Part shown: piece by piece, positions 12,638 through 24,790 of the stretch
How positions within the stretch are numbered: the stretch's first letter is position 1
Layout of the letters: every line of letters begins with the position of its first letter
Assembly: GCF_905171775.1 (NCBI RefSeq)
Contig: NC_053491.1
Location: forward strand, 225,602,486 to 225,666,485
Direction: 5' to 3'
Length of the DNA: 64,000 nt
Origin: Rana temporaria
Taxonomy: Eukaryota; Chordata; Amphibia; Anura; Ranidae
Program-made: the position numbers and the translations under genes
The notes under the pieces: model-generated
What the model was told of the DNA's origin: nothing
What the model saw: the letters and a program-made list of their open reading frames with translations, nothing else
Databases searched by the model: none

Positions 12638-13659
12638 CTGATTACTAGGGATAAGCCGAAACCCCCCAATGCGGCAGAAAATGCGAACGGACCAAAAGTT
12701 TGCGCGAACATTCGAACACCGTTAAAGTCTATGGGATCCGAACGTCAAAAATCAAAAGTGCAAATTTTATAGGCTATATGCAATTATTATCCTAAAAAGT
12801 GTTTGGGGACCCAGGTCCTGCCCCAGGGGACATGTATCAATGCAAAAAAAAGTTTTAAAACCGTCAGTTTTTTCGGGAGCAGTGATTTTAATAATGCTTA
12901 AAGTGAAAAAATAAAAGTGAAGTTTTCCTTTAAATATCGTACCTGGGGGGTGTCTATAGCATGCCTGTAAAGTGGCGCATGTTTCCCGTGTTTAGAAGAG
13001 TCCCTGCACAAAATGACATTTCTAAAAGGAATAAAAGTCATTTAAAACTGCTTGTGGCTGTAATGTAATGTCGGGTCCCAGCAATATGGATGAAAATTAT
13101 TGAGAAAAACGGCATGAATTACCCCCCCCCCCCCAGCCCATTACCAGGCCCTTTGGGTCTTGTATAGATATTAAGGGGAACCCCGCACCCAAATTAAAAA
13201 AAGAAAAGGCGTGGGGTCCCCAGGCCCTATATACTCTGAACAGCAGTATACAGGCGGCCCAAACAAGACAGGGACTGTAGGTTTGTTCTTAAGTTGAATC
13301 TGTTTGTAATTTGGAACAGGTACACTTTGTAAGTATAGCTCCAGCCAGAAAATCGATTTTTAAGCTTTTTGGATAACATAGGGAAGGATTATCACCCCTG
13401 TAACATTTGTTTTGCTGTCTGTGCCCCTGTTCAGAAGATTTCACCTCATTTTCTGTTCCAATGACTATTGGATTTAGAAAATTTGGGGTTGTTAGGGAAA
13501 CAAGAATTGGTGATAAAGAATCAGCAGAGACAACTTTTTCCCATACTAACTTACAGGGGAGAATTTCCCTTCCTAGGGGTAAATTTCCTTTGAAAGTAGG
13601 GGACCGCCTGTATATAATCTACAGCCTACCCTATATACTTAGGTGTGAATGGTATCAGA

Positions 13660-14085
13660 ACACTGTAAGCCCTCACAGTTACTCTTGGTGGGCGTTGGAG
13701 TGGGCCCTGCTGTGAAATATTATATCAAGAATTGTAATTACATGCCCCTGTTGAACAGGGGCAGAAAAATTTGGTCTTTGATGGTGGTGGTGGCACAACA
13801 CTGCAAACCCTCACACATACTCTAGTTGAGTGCAGGTACGAGCCCTGCTGTGAAATATTACAGCAAAAAAATTTAATTACTCGCCCTTGTTAAACAGGGG
13901 CAGAAAAATTGGGCCTTAGGCACTGGTGGTGGTGCCACAATACTGCAACCCCTCACACATACTCTAGTTGAGCGCAGGAATGAGCTCTGCTGTGAAATTT
14001 TACAGCAAAAATTGTAATTTCACACCCCTATTTAACAGGGGCAGAAAAATTGGGTCTTAGGCACTGGTGGTGGTGTCCTGAAACA
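13660..14085. repeat. 138-140-bp tandem repeat x3
   Basis: The phrase cctgctgtgaaatatta recurs at about 13707, 13845 and (diverged) 13985, each followed by gttgaacaggggcagaaaaa or a close variant and ggtggtggtg. The array lies just downstream of the transposase stop, in the 3' untranslated part of the hAT. Confidence 0.8.
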
Positions 14086-14201
14086 AAAAAGGTTCTTAGA
14101 AGCTAATAACACGAACATTGACAAGGAATAGTATAGTCACTCAGCATACAAGGATAGTCACTCTGCATCAGCATAGGCAGTCTTCAAGGGATCTCACATT
14201 C

Positions 14202-14714
14202 TTAGAAAAATGTATCGGGTACATCAGAATCAGGTGCTTGGTAACTGGTGATCCAAGACTGATTCATTTTTATGAAGGTGAGCCGATCAACTGAGTCTGT
14301 CGACAGACGCACTCTGTGATCGGTTACAAAGCCTCCAGCAGCACTGAATGTGCGTTCCGAAAGAACGCTGGATGCAGGACAGGCCAGTAGCTCAATTGCA
14401 TATTGTGCACGCTCTGGCCAGTGGTCCATCCTCAACACCCAGTAACCCAGTGGATTTTCTGTTAGAAAGGTCTCCAAGTCTGATCTTGCCCCTAGGTATT
14501 CCTGCACCATGTAATTCAGACACTGGCAATGGTTGCTGGAACCGATCAGACCTTGGGGCTGCGGACTAAAGAATTGTCTGAACACATCAGTCAGACGGCC
14601 ACCTTCTCCACTGCTCCTTCTGTGACTGACCGAAGCCTCAGCAACACGTTGTCCAGGAGGACCTGGAAATTGTAACCTCCCAGGCTCTGGAAACGCATTG
14701 CACAAACCTCCCAA
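14202..14714 (-). pseudogene. hAT transposase C-terminal part (dimerisation domain)
   Basis: This frame carries the C-terminal hAT dimerisation region, including PASSVLSERTFSAAGG and then RVRLSTDSVDRLTFIKMN. That pattern (SS..SER.FSaaG ... R.rL....vd.L.fi..N) is diagnostic of Ac-like/ZBED-type hAT transposases. It is the continuation of the upstream frame at 14722-16566. The two are separated by at least two frame changes in about 14710-14775, where the intervening residues (AKRIQPSQREQRMKHLWE) appear in the third frame. No ATG of its own is expected. The interruption makes the product non-functional. Confidence 0.88.
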
Positions 14715-14721
14715 AGATGTT

Positions 14722-16566
14722 TCATCCTCTGCTCCCTCTGTGAAGGCTGGATACGTTTTGCAACCTTACCCTTGTAATTGGTTTAAGAATGGTTGACAGC
14801 CAGTAATGATTCCTCTCCTTGATACCACAAATCCAAGGGTCCTTTCGCAGGCTTTGCAGGATCAGGGAGGCCATGCAGCGTAGGTTTGCTGAGGCATTCG
14901 ATCTGGAGTCCTCTGGGTCACTAAGGATGACATGATCCACAGCCACCTCTTCCCAGCCGCGTACAACTCCATGGGTTTCAGGGGAGTGAAAACAATCACT
15001 TGAAGACTGCTGCTGATGCTGAGTGCTAGGCTCCACCTCCATGCTGACACAATCCACATCCTCCTCCTCTTCCTGTGTGAGCGACGGGCCCCCAGGAATA
15101 CTGTCTGGATAAAGGGGGCATTGAGAGGTAAGGAAGTCCTCCTCTTCCTCCCTCTGTTCTGTCTCAAGTACCCTGTCCATTATTCCATGCAGCGTGTGCT
15201 CCAACAGGAAGACAAGAGGGACAGTATCACTGATGCATGCACTGTCACTGCTCACCATCCTTGTGGCCTCCTCAAATGGTGACAGGACAGTGCATGCATC
15301 CTTGATCAGTAGCCACTGGCATGGTGAAAAAAAGCCAAGCTCCCCTGACCCTGTCCTGGTGCCATACTCACACAGGTACTCATTTATGGCCCTCTGCTGC
15401 GTGTGCAGCTGCTGCAGCATTGCCAAGGTTGAGTTCCACCTGGTGGGCATGTCACAGATGAGGCGGTTCTTTGTCAGGTTGCATTCCTTTTGAAGGTCAG
15501 ACAGCCGAGCACTGGCATTATATGACCGGCAGAAATGCCCACAGACTTTCCGGGCCTGCCTCAGCAGATCCTGTAAGCCTGGATACCTGCACACAAACCG
15601 CTGCACCACCAAATTAAAGATGTGATCCAAACAGGGAATATAGGTCAAGTGTCCCTGTCGGAGGGCGAAGAGGAGGTTGGTACCATTGCCGCGAACCTCC
15701 ATTCCTGGCTGAAGCTGGCGTGGCGTCAACCACCTCTGAGCCTGCCCCTGCAGAACTGACAGAATCTCTGCCCCAGTGTGGCTCCTGTCCCCTAAGCAGA
15801 CCAACTCAAGCACCGCATGGCATATTTTTGCCTGAGTGCTTGCATAGCCCCCTAAACGCCTAAGGAGCACCACTGGTTCTGAGGACAAATCAGCAGAGGA
15901 AGAGGCCATAGAGGAAGAAGGAGAGGAGGGGGTGGAGGAGAGAGCTGTGGCAGAATCACCACTACTAGTATTTTGGAGGCGTGGTGGCAGAGCAAGCTCC
16001 AACAATACTGCACCCTGTCCTGCATCCTTCCCAGCTGCCAACAGCGTTACCCAGTGCGCCGTGAAAGAAAGGTAATGTCCCTGTCCATGCCTGCTGGACC
16101 ATGAGTCAGCGGTAATATGATCCTTATCGCGGACCGCCCTGTCCAACGAGGCCAAGACATTGCATTCCACATGTCGGTAGAGAGCCGGAATGGCCTTCCG
16201 AGAAAAAAAATGGTGTTTGGGAACCTGCCACTGAGGTACCGTACATTCCACAAATTCGCAAAAGGGGGCAGAGTCTACCAGAGGAAAAGGTAGCAGTTGG
16301 AGTGCTAGCAATTTATCCAAACTAGCATTCAAACGCTGAGCATGTGGATGGCTGGGACTGAATTTCTTTTGACGGTTTAGCAACTGGGGTAGGGAAATTT
16401 GCCTGCTACAATCTGATTTAGGTGTACCGCTAGCAGATTGCCCGCAAGTGCTTGGGACACCTAATTCTACACCTTCATTCCTCTCAGTGCAGGTTTCTGA
16501 GAGGACTGAAGGTATAGTGGGGTTGAAGATGTATATATATATATACTGTATATATATTAAATGCAC
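14722..16566 (-). pseudogene. hAT transposase, central/catalytic part, frameshifted
   Basis: About 600 codons are open on the minus strand. In order: an LDKLLALQLLPFPLVDS-type hydrophobic segment; ITADSWSSRHGQGHYLSFTAHW, which fits the block containing the first catalytic aspartate (family form T.D.WtS....y...T.Hw); a serine-rich insertion; LDHIFNLVVQRF (family form H.LnL.V); and MPTRWNSTLAMLQQLHTQQRAI (family form TRWNSTy.ML.Rl). This is the RNase H-like core with the all-alpha insertion. The frame ends at 14722 in a wrong-frame stop, and the dimerisation domain continues in another frame at 14202-14714. Upstream of residue about 15 the frame runs into (TA)n, and no BED zinc finger is visible, so the N-terminus is missing or lay in an exon replaced by the 16.5-17.0-kb tandem array. 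The first ATG is within (TA)n and is not a credible start. Confidence 0.9.
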
Positions 16567-16691
16567 TGCAGCTCACTTAGTCGCCTGCCTGAAAGTGTAT
16601 TTGAACACGTACACCAGGAATGGCCTGCAGTCAGATATAGAGTTGGCTAGACTAGAATGCAGCGGCGATAAATATATATATACATACAAGC

Positions 16692-16735
<44 letters not shown>

Positions 16736-16840
16736 TGCACTGCAGCTCACTGAGTCGCCTGCCTGAAAGTGTATTTGAACACGTAAACCAGGAATGGTCT
16801 GCAGTCAGATATAGGCATGGGGCTAGACTAGAATGCAGTG

Positions 16841-16885
<45 letters not shown>

Positions 16886-16997
16886 TGCACTGCTGCTCAC
16901 TGAGTCACCTGCATGCCTGACAGTATATTAGAAAAGTACACCAGGAACAGCCTGCAGTCAGACCTAGTTGTGTATATATATACATACACAAGCCTGA

Positions 16998-17044
<47 letters not shown>

Positions 17045-17050
17045 CTAAAT
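16515..17050. repeat. About 170-bp tandem repeat x3-4 with (TA)n linkers
   Basis: The unit contains ttaaatgcactgcagctcac, gtcgcctgcctgaaagtgta and cctgcagtcagatata. Units start near 16556, 16731 and 16880, each ending in a (TA)n run of different length. It occupies the place where the 5' part of the transposase gene should be. Confidence 0.85.
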
Positions 17051-17373
17051 ACACTGTAGCTCACTGGATAATTTGCCTGCCTTTTCATATAAATGACACT
17101 CTCTCTCGTTTAACGCCAGCAACACACTACACAGGGCCAACGTGCAGGCGGCCTTATATAGTGTGGGGCGTGGACTTAACCCCCTGAGCCATAATTTTTG
17201 CTTTTTTTGCTGATGGCGCTGTGATTGGCCAAAGCATGCATGTCATAGTGCATGCTTGGCCAATCATCAGACAGCAATGCACTATGTGGGGTGAAGCGCC
17301 GCTCAAATTTGGCGCGAACGCCTCATAATGTTAGAATTTCGACCCGAACATAAAGCTCATCCCTACTGATTAT

Positions 17374-18426
17374 ACACCAGTAAGTAGTTTATAAGATGAA
17401 TAGTTCTTATTTGTTAGCTTTCTGTAAACATTGGCAAAAAAAAATATATATATATATTGTATAGGTCAGTATGCACTTTCATAAACGGTCTAATGGATGT
17501 TTATTTATGGAAACAAACCATGTGTAAAACACAGATAAATCATGCTGCACCCAAACCAAAGTTCACCGGTGTGAACACGCTCTTAATCTCCATTACACTT
17601 CACTGCCAAAAAAATTTGCCCGGATTTATGCTTATATTAGACTAGGTGTAGATGACTGCTTAAGAGGCCACTTAAGCCCTGTCTCCAGTGGGCTGAACTT
17701 GTCAGGTTTATCAAACACAGTACAGAGGATCTCAAAAGGGCACAACCTTCTGAAATCCTTTGCAGTGCACATAACGAGGCAGGAAGAACACACACAGGTG
17801 GACTACTGCTTGTAGGAATTAATAAAACCTATGTGCATCAAGTGGGGGGCTTCTGTACAACTACCCTGTCAGATTTTCTCTGCTCAATCAGTGCCACCAG
17901 CTACAGATGGCAGCGCTGATCAGTGCATTATATTCTCATTGGGAAGCAATCCCACATCTAGTGGGTGGATGGGGGAATCAAGTCATTTTTTTTTGGTTGA
18001 ACCTGCTGCTTGAATGAAAAAAATTGTCTTATCTATGAGCTACCTAATTCAGATTCGAATCAGACACCTTTCTAAAAGAATGTTTACTCTTGCCCTTAAG
18101 AAATATTCACAAATAGACTTTAAAACAAATGTACGAACGTTAGTATGAAAATTTTCCTCAGTGCTTTTGTTGACTTAACAAATGGTGTTTGAAAGTACTT
18201 AAACATTTTGTTTGCTTTTAACATTCGATTTAGGAATGAATGTCCTTTCCTGAGCAAAAACGTAATTTACTGTTTACATGTTCAAGATACATTTTCCATC
18301 CTGTGCCTTCCTAATTTCTCTCCACTGTGGGCGAAAGCAACCATCAAATTAACCCCATTAACAACTTCAAACAAACGTACCTGAAACAAAGGTTTTCAAA
18401 TGAACTCTTCTAGTATATGGCTTGAT
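17374..18426. other. No feature recognised
   Basis: Mostly A/T-rich. A (TA)n tract lies at about 17444-17456. Small frames only, none with recognisable motifs. Confidence 0.4.
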
Positions 18427-18429
18427 TAA

Positions 18430-19160
18430 AGCTTAGTACACATGGGCCGAATGTCGGGCGGCATTGGCCGGTGTTCTATCAATATGTGCCTGCCATCGAA
18501 AAGTGCCCGCGCATGCACAGAACGAAAAGGCACTCCAGCTGAGTTGGCGATCAGCTGGAGTGACGTCACCATATCATATAGTGTTTTTCTGATGGGTGAT
18601 ACCAGTTCACGGGCACAAGTTAATGCTATGCAAATAGCAGAGGGACACCGTAGATGTCACATTGTGCCTCGCTGAAAACCCACGTTGCAACAGCGAAGCA
18701 CAGTATGACAATTACGGTGTCCCTCCGCTCTTTGCGTAGCATTAACTTGTGCCTAAGAAATGGTGTCTCCCGTGAAAAAAAGCTCCTACGATGTGCGCAT
18801 GGGCTATGGAATGTCACTCCAGCTGATTAGCAACTCAGCTGGAGTGCCCTTCCATTATGCGAATGCGCGGGCACTTTTCGACAGCGAGCACATATCGACA
18901 GAACACTGGTTCAATAGAAATCGGGCGACAAAAGGTCTGCTGACCGACTTCTGATCAGTGCTCTCAGGTAATGACTGAGAGCACTGACCGGCGTGTTCTG
19001 GTGGGGGGAGTCCCCCTGTTAGAACACAATAGAGCAGCAGGGGGGGTTGCTGTACTAACATTGCATAGTTAGTTCAGTGGCTCCGACCTGAGCTGTCGTT
19101 TTTTTTTCCTACAGCCCTCATGGGTTGAACAAAAAGAAAACTAGTAGTGTGTACTAGGCT
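18430..19160. mobile_element. Harbinger-like MITE (TAA target duplication)
   Basis: Ends agcttagtacacat and the complement of the right end (agcctagtacacac) pair with few mismatches, and TAA flanks both sides (18427-18429, 19161-19163). Two long arms within (about 18490-18660 and 18690-18900) are also reverse complements, sharing the phrase cagctggagtg and cgcgggcactttcgac-like segments. No coding capacity. Related sequence flanks the hAT at 60113. Confidence 0.7.
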
Positions 19161-19163
19161 TAA

Positions 19164-19997
19164 GAGTCTCTAGGTAGGAGGGGTGAGAGTTCATGACTAG
19201 GTTAAGCAGAGCTGGAAACTCCAGTGCGGAAATGATGCCTTTGTATTAACATAAGACGTCAGTAGCTGATTCGGCCTCACAATTTCCATTCTTGGCTGAA
19301 CCTGACCCTGTGAAGGAAATCTATACCCGAGTTAATTTTAGAAACGCTATAATGGAGTCAATTTTCTTCTCAGTTAGCTGGACTATTTATCTAACTTAAT
19401 ACATCACCTAGGTTGGCTTGAGTTGGCAGGAAACATTGGTATTCAGTGTTTGCTATCAACAATAAGGAATCACTACCAAGTAAGTACGTTAACAATAGGG
19501 AACATTACCCGAAAACTGCACTACCAACAAGGAAGCTACAGACAAAGCAAATTATCAGTTTTACTTGGAAGAACATTTCTCAGTGCCTTTCTTTCTTTTT
19601 TGAAAAGATCTGAAAACAATACGTACATTAACACATTCCAGAGTTATCAAGCAGTGCTTTAATTGAATGATTAACATTCCAGCCAAATACAGTGCCTTTA
19701 ACACTTGACTGATTTTAAAGGGAAACATTTCTTTAATAGGTATGTGAATGTGATCAGATCAATGCAAATATTGTTATCATTGCATTTAGTGTTTATAGTT
19801 TTAAATCTTGTCTGCATATGGGGGCAGCCATTTTTTTTGTGTTACACATGCCTCCTGATTAGAACTGTTGCTCAGCAACTGTGCCTGCAAGTCTATGGTC
19901 TGGTAAGAGCAATGATGCAACCGATTAAAGCATAGCTTGCAGAAATCAGACTTTGTAGAGGTACAGCAACTATGATCCCTGGAAGCATTATTTAAAG
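19164..19997. other. No feature recognised
   Basis: A/T-rich with a poly-T run near 19830. I see no repeat boundaries or exon here. Confidence 0.35.
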
Positions 19998-20002
19998 ACT
20001 CT

Positions 20003-20723
20003 GGCCCAAATTCAAGTAGCAATTGCGCCTGTGTAACCATAGGTTACACAGCGCAATTGCTTACTTGCCCCGGCGTTACGAATGCTCCTGATTCAGGAAC
20101 ATCGTAACGCCGACTGCAGCCTAAAATTTGCGTGGCATAAGGCCTTATGCCACGCATATCTAGGCTGCATTCTTGCGATGACCGCTAGGGGGCGTTCCCA
20201 TTGTGGTCAACGTATAGTATGCAAATTGCATACTAACACCGATTCACAATGTTGCGAGAGCCCTGCGTACGCAATTTACGTCGTTTCCGTACGGCGTGTT
20301 TATCGTAAGGCTGCCCCTTCTAATAGCAGGGGCAGCCAATGCTAAAGTATACCCGTCGTTCCCGCGTCGCGACGTTCGAATTTTACGTAATTTGCGTAAG
20401 TGATTCGTGAACGTGACTTTCACTTTGAAGCAAATGACGTCCTTGCGACGTCATTTGCCGCAATGCACGTCGGGAAAGTTTCCCGACGGAGCATTCGCTC
20501 TACGCTCGGCGCGGGAGCGCGACTAATTTAAATGATTCCCGCCCCCTACGGGATCATTTACATTAGGCGCCCTTACGCAGGGCAAGTTTACACAGCGCAC
20601 ACGCAATTTACGGAGCTACTGCTTCGTGAATCGCGGGTAGCGCAGTAAATTTGCGGGGGCGCAGGGCAAAAACGCTGCCCTGCGCCTCAGTAAATAAGGG
20701 GCAAATCTACCTGAATCCGGGCC
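20003..20723. mobile_element. GC-rich MITE, ggcccAgattca-type end
   Basis: Left end ggcccaaattcaag and right end ctgaatccgggcc are inverted repeats, flanked by actct on both sides (19998-20002, 20724-20728). The interior is rich in CG dinucleotides and in short inverted cores. One of six elements of this type in the window. Confidence 0.7.
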
Positions 20724-20728
20724 ACTCT

Positions 20729-22630
20729 ATCTTAAAAAAAAATGCCAACCTGTTCTGAAACTCTGGAACTTCCTACCACCTGCATATTCTTTGGCCAGAG
20801 AAGAAGCCAGCCAAAGTGATGGGCCATTGGCCATGTGGGAGGGGACCAAAATTACCAAGACCAAGCTTTGCCTGTTAGCATGGTTTGGCCCGACCATAGC
20901 TTCTTGATCTTTAAAGCTGCAGGTACACACAGGCACCTCTAGACAAACCAGTAAGCCAATAAAGATATAAAAATTCCATCAAAATTACTTGTGTGTAAAT
21001 TTTACACTAGTAATTAAAAACAGACAATGGCGGCTGGTGAAGTTTTAGGATGGGGGAGCGCCAGACCCCGCCCTTCCATTTGACCTATCCCACTTCTCAT
21101 AAGCCCCACCCCTTATAGAATCCATCCACTCCGTCCCCCGTATTGAAATTGCTTAAACCCATGGTATCAGGAGTATACAGCTCAGCATCACAGGGCAGAG
21201 TGTACAGCCCCAGAATCACAGGACACAATGCTCTGGGCAGGCTAGTTTTGGGCAGCAGTGCATGGTCACGATGCACACCCCAAACCGGCCCCTGTTAATG
21301 ATGACGCGGTCAGTGCCAGCATGCCAATCCGTGCAGTGTCACGGATGGGGGTGATTTTAATCCTGCCTGAAATTTGCATGTTCTTCCTGTGCCTGCATGG
21401 GTTTCCTTCCATACTTCAGACATGCTGGTAGGTTAATTGGCTCCTGTCTAAATTGGCCCAAGCAACTGTGATAGTTATCATTCACAGCATGCCTTTGCAT
21501 GTTTTGTGATACAATTAAATCAATGTGTTTAGTTACTACATGTTTTACTAGTGAATCTGATGTAAATCTGGAATATTTAGAATGTTTATTATAATTCATG
21601 AGAAAAAGCTTGGTGCTATAAAAAAAAAAGTTTTGGCTGAGGATGGTTGAAATAAAAAGGGTGGCTGAATCATATGATTTTTTCAGAAACTGGGCATTAG
21701 GGCTGCTCAAGAGAGCCAAAGAAGAAAAGGTTTCCGCAGCATGAATGTGTGTCAGACCTCGCAGGTACTGATCCTCCTTAGCATCGGTCAGACGAATCTT
21801 ACTGAACATTCTTGAAATTCATAAACTTTTGTAAAAAAATCAGATTAGGTAACTTTTTCAGGTTAGTTCGGTCTGGGAACAGAGTACTGTACCAAACACC
21901 AGTTTGTAGTGACATTATTCTGTTAAATTGTATTTTTGCATCTATTCTATTCTAAAATTATTGTGGTTTTTTTTTCTGTACTTTGCAAAAACACGCAATT
22001 AAAGAATACAATGACTATACTATTCTAGCAATTCCAACTAGATAACATATAGTGGATGGTGTGGATTCTTTGTCCTGATCTAAACCTCTCTCCATGTCTA
22101 CCCAAGTGAAACAATCCAGTATTACTGGGCGTAGATTGAGATCAAAGTGTGCAGAACACAGCTCATTTTATTTAATCACAGAGAATAAAGAACTGACTTT
22201 CTTTCTTCTTTTATTCTCTTTAAGCTTTGGTTGGGTAACTGAATGGTCACACTAGCATTACATAAGCAAAATGCCCATAGAAAATCATTAAAGTCTGAAA
22301 AAAGCTTAATTGATGGAAATATTTTATTTCTTTTTAATAAGCTGTTAACGTGAATAAAAGTGTCTTTAACTTTAAGACTATGATACTTAGTCAACAGTGC
22401 AGAACAGAGATCAAAGCCAAAGGGCAAAGTGTAGCAATGCCATAGAAACAGGAACACGTTTCTGGTGTCATCACAGAAATGCGGTACTGTATGACGCAAC
22501 TTGCTCTTTGCTTTACTGAATTATCTTACAGCAGGCTTAATTAATAAAGTTGCCCATTCATGCAAGGATCTGGAGTTTGAAATCAAATCTGAGTCCCAAG
22601 CAAAATTTGTTGACACCTGAATAGGACACA
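20729..22630. other. No gene recognised
   Basis: The phrase caatggcggctggtgaagtt at about 21026 resembles a hAT MITE end, but no partner end was found. The remainder is A/T-rich, and the 150-codon minus frame at 21357-21809 has no recognisable domain. Confidence 0.35.
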
Positions 22631-22659
22631 CTGGGGTTGATTTACTAGAACTGTTCATC

Positions 22660-22862
22660 CGAGGAAAATACCATTTCCTCTCGGGGGATCAGGAGGGAAT
22701 TTTTTCCCCTGCTGTAGCAAATTGGATCATGCTTTGCTGGGGGTTTTCACCTCCCTCTGGATCAACTGTGGCTATAGAATTTGGTATATGTGATTGTATG
22801 ATATTATATATATATATTTTGTGGTTGAACTGGATGGACTTGTGTCTTTTTTCAACCTGACT
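22660..22862. repeat. Dispersed amphibian repeat, class unknown
   Basis: A block with tttcccctgctgtagcaaat, ctccctctggatcaact and gttgaactggatggacttgt followed by cttttttcaacct. I recognise this wording as a very common frog interspersed repeat, but I cannot assign the class from this copy. Confidence 0.5.
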
Positions 22863-23317
22863 AAAGCCTCGTACACACGGTCGGACATCCGACAAACTTT
22901 CCCTTGGATTTTTGTCCGAAGTAATTTGTCCGGTCACACCCATAGCATACACACGCTTGGACTTTTCTGCAAACGTTTCTAAAACTTTCCCAACATCACG
23001 TGTCTTTTCTGCTCTTTTCTGCTCTTTATCGAAACCCTTTAATTAACTTCTGCTATTGTTGGTTGATTTTAACATTGGTTCTGGGCATGCGTGTTTGTAC
23101 TTCGGACAAAAGTCCGATGGCTTGCTGTACACATGGTCGGACTAGGCACCATCAGACTTTTGTTGTCGTAAAGTTTGTCCGTTTGCAGACCGAACTTTTT
23201 GTCCGTCGAAACCCGAAAAAGTTGGTCCGATGGAGCATACACAAGGTCGGACAAATGTGAAAACTTGCCGATTTTGAAGTTTGTTGGACGAAAGTCCGAC
23301 CGTGTGTATGGGCCTTT
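22863..23317. mobile_element. Foldback MITE, tacacacggtcggac family
   Basis: Left end aaagcctcgtacacacggtc pairs with the right end gaccgtgtgtatgggccttt (two or three mismatches). Cores gtccgac and agtccga are repeated inside in both orientations. Same architecture as the 3075 family but a different core. Confidence 0.75.
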
Positions 23318-23319
23318 GT

Positions 23320-23755
23320 GCTTGATTCACACCTATACCTGTTGCTTTTTAGCATTTTTGCAGTGCTTTTTGCGGTGCTTGCTGCTTTCTTTGACGTGCG
23401 TTTTTACCGCGATTTTAACCGCGATTTGCGTTTTTACTTTTTTTACATCAATTTTAATTTTTTTACATTTCCTTTAACAACTAGCTATAAACAGGTAAAA
23501 AAAAAAAAAATGCGAATCGCGGCAAAATCACTGTAAAAACGCGGTACTTTCGTTTTGGATGCGGGTCCATTGAATTCTATTACATGCAAAACGCTGCTTT
23601 TTGCAGGAAAAAAAGTCCCCGACCCTTTCCAAAAACACAGAGGCACAAAAAAGCATTGATGTGAACATGTTCCATAGAAACCCATGTTAAAAAATTTCCC
23701 TGCTTTTCTGAAAAATGCAAAATGCACCAAAAAACGCATTAGTGTGAATCGAGCT
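23320..23755. mobile_element. Foldback MITE, ttcacacct family
   Basis: Left gcttgattcacacctat and right agtgtgaatcgagc are inverted repeats. The interior has alternating gcgtttttac and gtaaaaacgc cores, so it can fold along most of its length. Confidence 0.65.
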
Positions 23756-23758
23756 TAA

Positions 23759-23901
23759 GGCTGGATTCACACCTATGCATTTTTAGTGCTTTTTGCAGAT
23801 TTGCACTACTGACGTGTTCCATAGGAAACCATGTTAAATGGGCTGTAGTGCAAATCTTCAAAATGCAAAAAGCACTAAAATAGCATTGGTGTGAATCCAG
23901 C
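23759..23901. mobile_element. Small MITE, ggctggattcacacc end
   Basis: Near-perfect 143-bp hairpin: ggctggattcacacctatgc pairs with gcattggtgtgaatccagc. The centre has ttccataggaaaccatg. Almost the same element recurs at 24556-24709, and a diverged one at 27539-27781. Confidence 0.8.
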
Positions 23902-23909
23902 TTTACTAT

Positions 23910-24515
23910 GGGCCAGATTCACAGTGGAGATACGACGGCGTATCTGCTGATACGCCGTCGTATCTCTGTTTCTATCTATGCGACTGATTCATAGAATCAG
24001 TTACGCATAGATAGCCATAAGATCCGACAGGTGTAATTGATTTACACTGTCGGATCTTAAGATGCAATACCGCGGCCGCCGCTGGGGGGAGTTCGCGTCG
24101 TAAACCAGCGTCAGGTATGCAAATTAGGAGTTACGGCGATTCCCGACGGTTTTTCACGTTCGCTACGTCGCCGCCAGTCTAGTTTCCCGTCGCAAAGTTA
24201 GTCGTCGTTTTTGGTGCCTTAACTTTACACAGCAATCGTATTGCTGTATAAAGTATGGCCGTCTTTCCCGCGTTGAAATTTAAAAAATAACGTCATTTGC
24301 GTAAGCCGTCCGGGAATACGGAATTACGCTACGCGCGTCGCTGTTCGGAAAAATGACGTCACGGCGCGCAATGCACGGCGGGAGTTCGGAAACAGAGCAT
24401 GCGCGGTAGGTCCGGCGCGGGAGCGCGCCTAATTTAAATGGCACACGCCCATTTAAATTGGCCCGCCTTGCGCCGTTCTTGGTGAATCAGGTGCAAGTGC
24501 TTGGTGAATCAGGCA
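23910..24515. mobile_element. GC-rich MITE, gggccagattca end
   Basis: Starts gggccagattcacagtgg, followed by an internal palindrome around gatacgacggcgtatc. The right end is not clean; it probably lies in a duplicated ttggtgaatcag at about 24479-24515. Same type as 20003, 29255, 30060, 37719 and 50021. Confidence 0.6.
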
Positions 24516-24555
24516 CTTGCAATGAAAAATTGCGGAGTGGCTCTTTAGCTGCCTC

Positions 24556-24709
24556 AGGCTGGATTCACACCTATGCAGTTTTAGTGCTTTTTGCATTTTG
24601 CAGAATTGCATTACAGAACGTGTTCCATAGGAAACCATGGTAAATGGACTGTAGTGCAAATCTGCAAAATGCAAAAAGCACTAAAAATGCATAGGTGTCA
24701 ATCCAGCCT
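24556..24709. mobile_element. Small MITE, aggctggattcacacc end
   Basis: Hairpin with ends aggctggattcacaccta and taggtgtcaatccagcct. Same family as 23759-23901. Confidence 0.8.
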
Positions 24710-24790
24710 AAGAAACTGAATGGAACTGACTGTATTAGTGCAGAAAAATGGAACTGCATGGAACTGCATCTGGTGTGAACTGGCCCTTAA

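Larger units (their letters stand above)
12646..17365 (-). mobile_element. hAT transposon, 4.7 kb, with decayed transposase
   Basis: The left end tagggataagc and right end gctcatcccta are inverted repeats with one mismatch. They are flanked by ctgattac (12638-12645) and ctgattat (17366-17373), a 7/8 match to an 8-bp target duplication. It encodes a hAT transposase on the minus strand (14202-16566). It carries two internal tandem arrays, a 138-140-bp unit at about 13660-14085 and a (TA)n-linked unit of about 170 bp at 16515-17050. Near-complete in length but inactive by frameshift. Confidence 0.88.

Noticed and set aside
15016..15493. Plus-strand frames inside the hAT transposase gene
   Set aside because: Antisense shadows of the minus-strand transposase reading frame.
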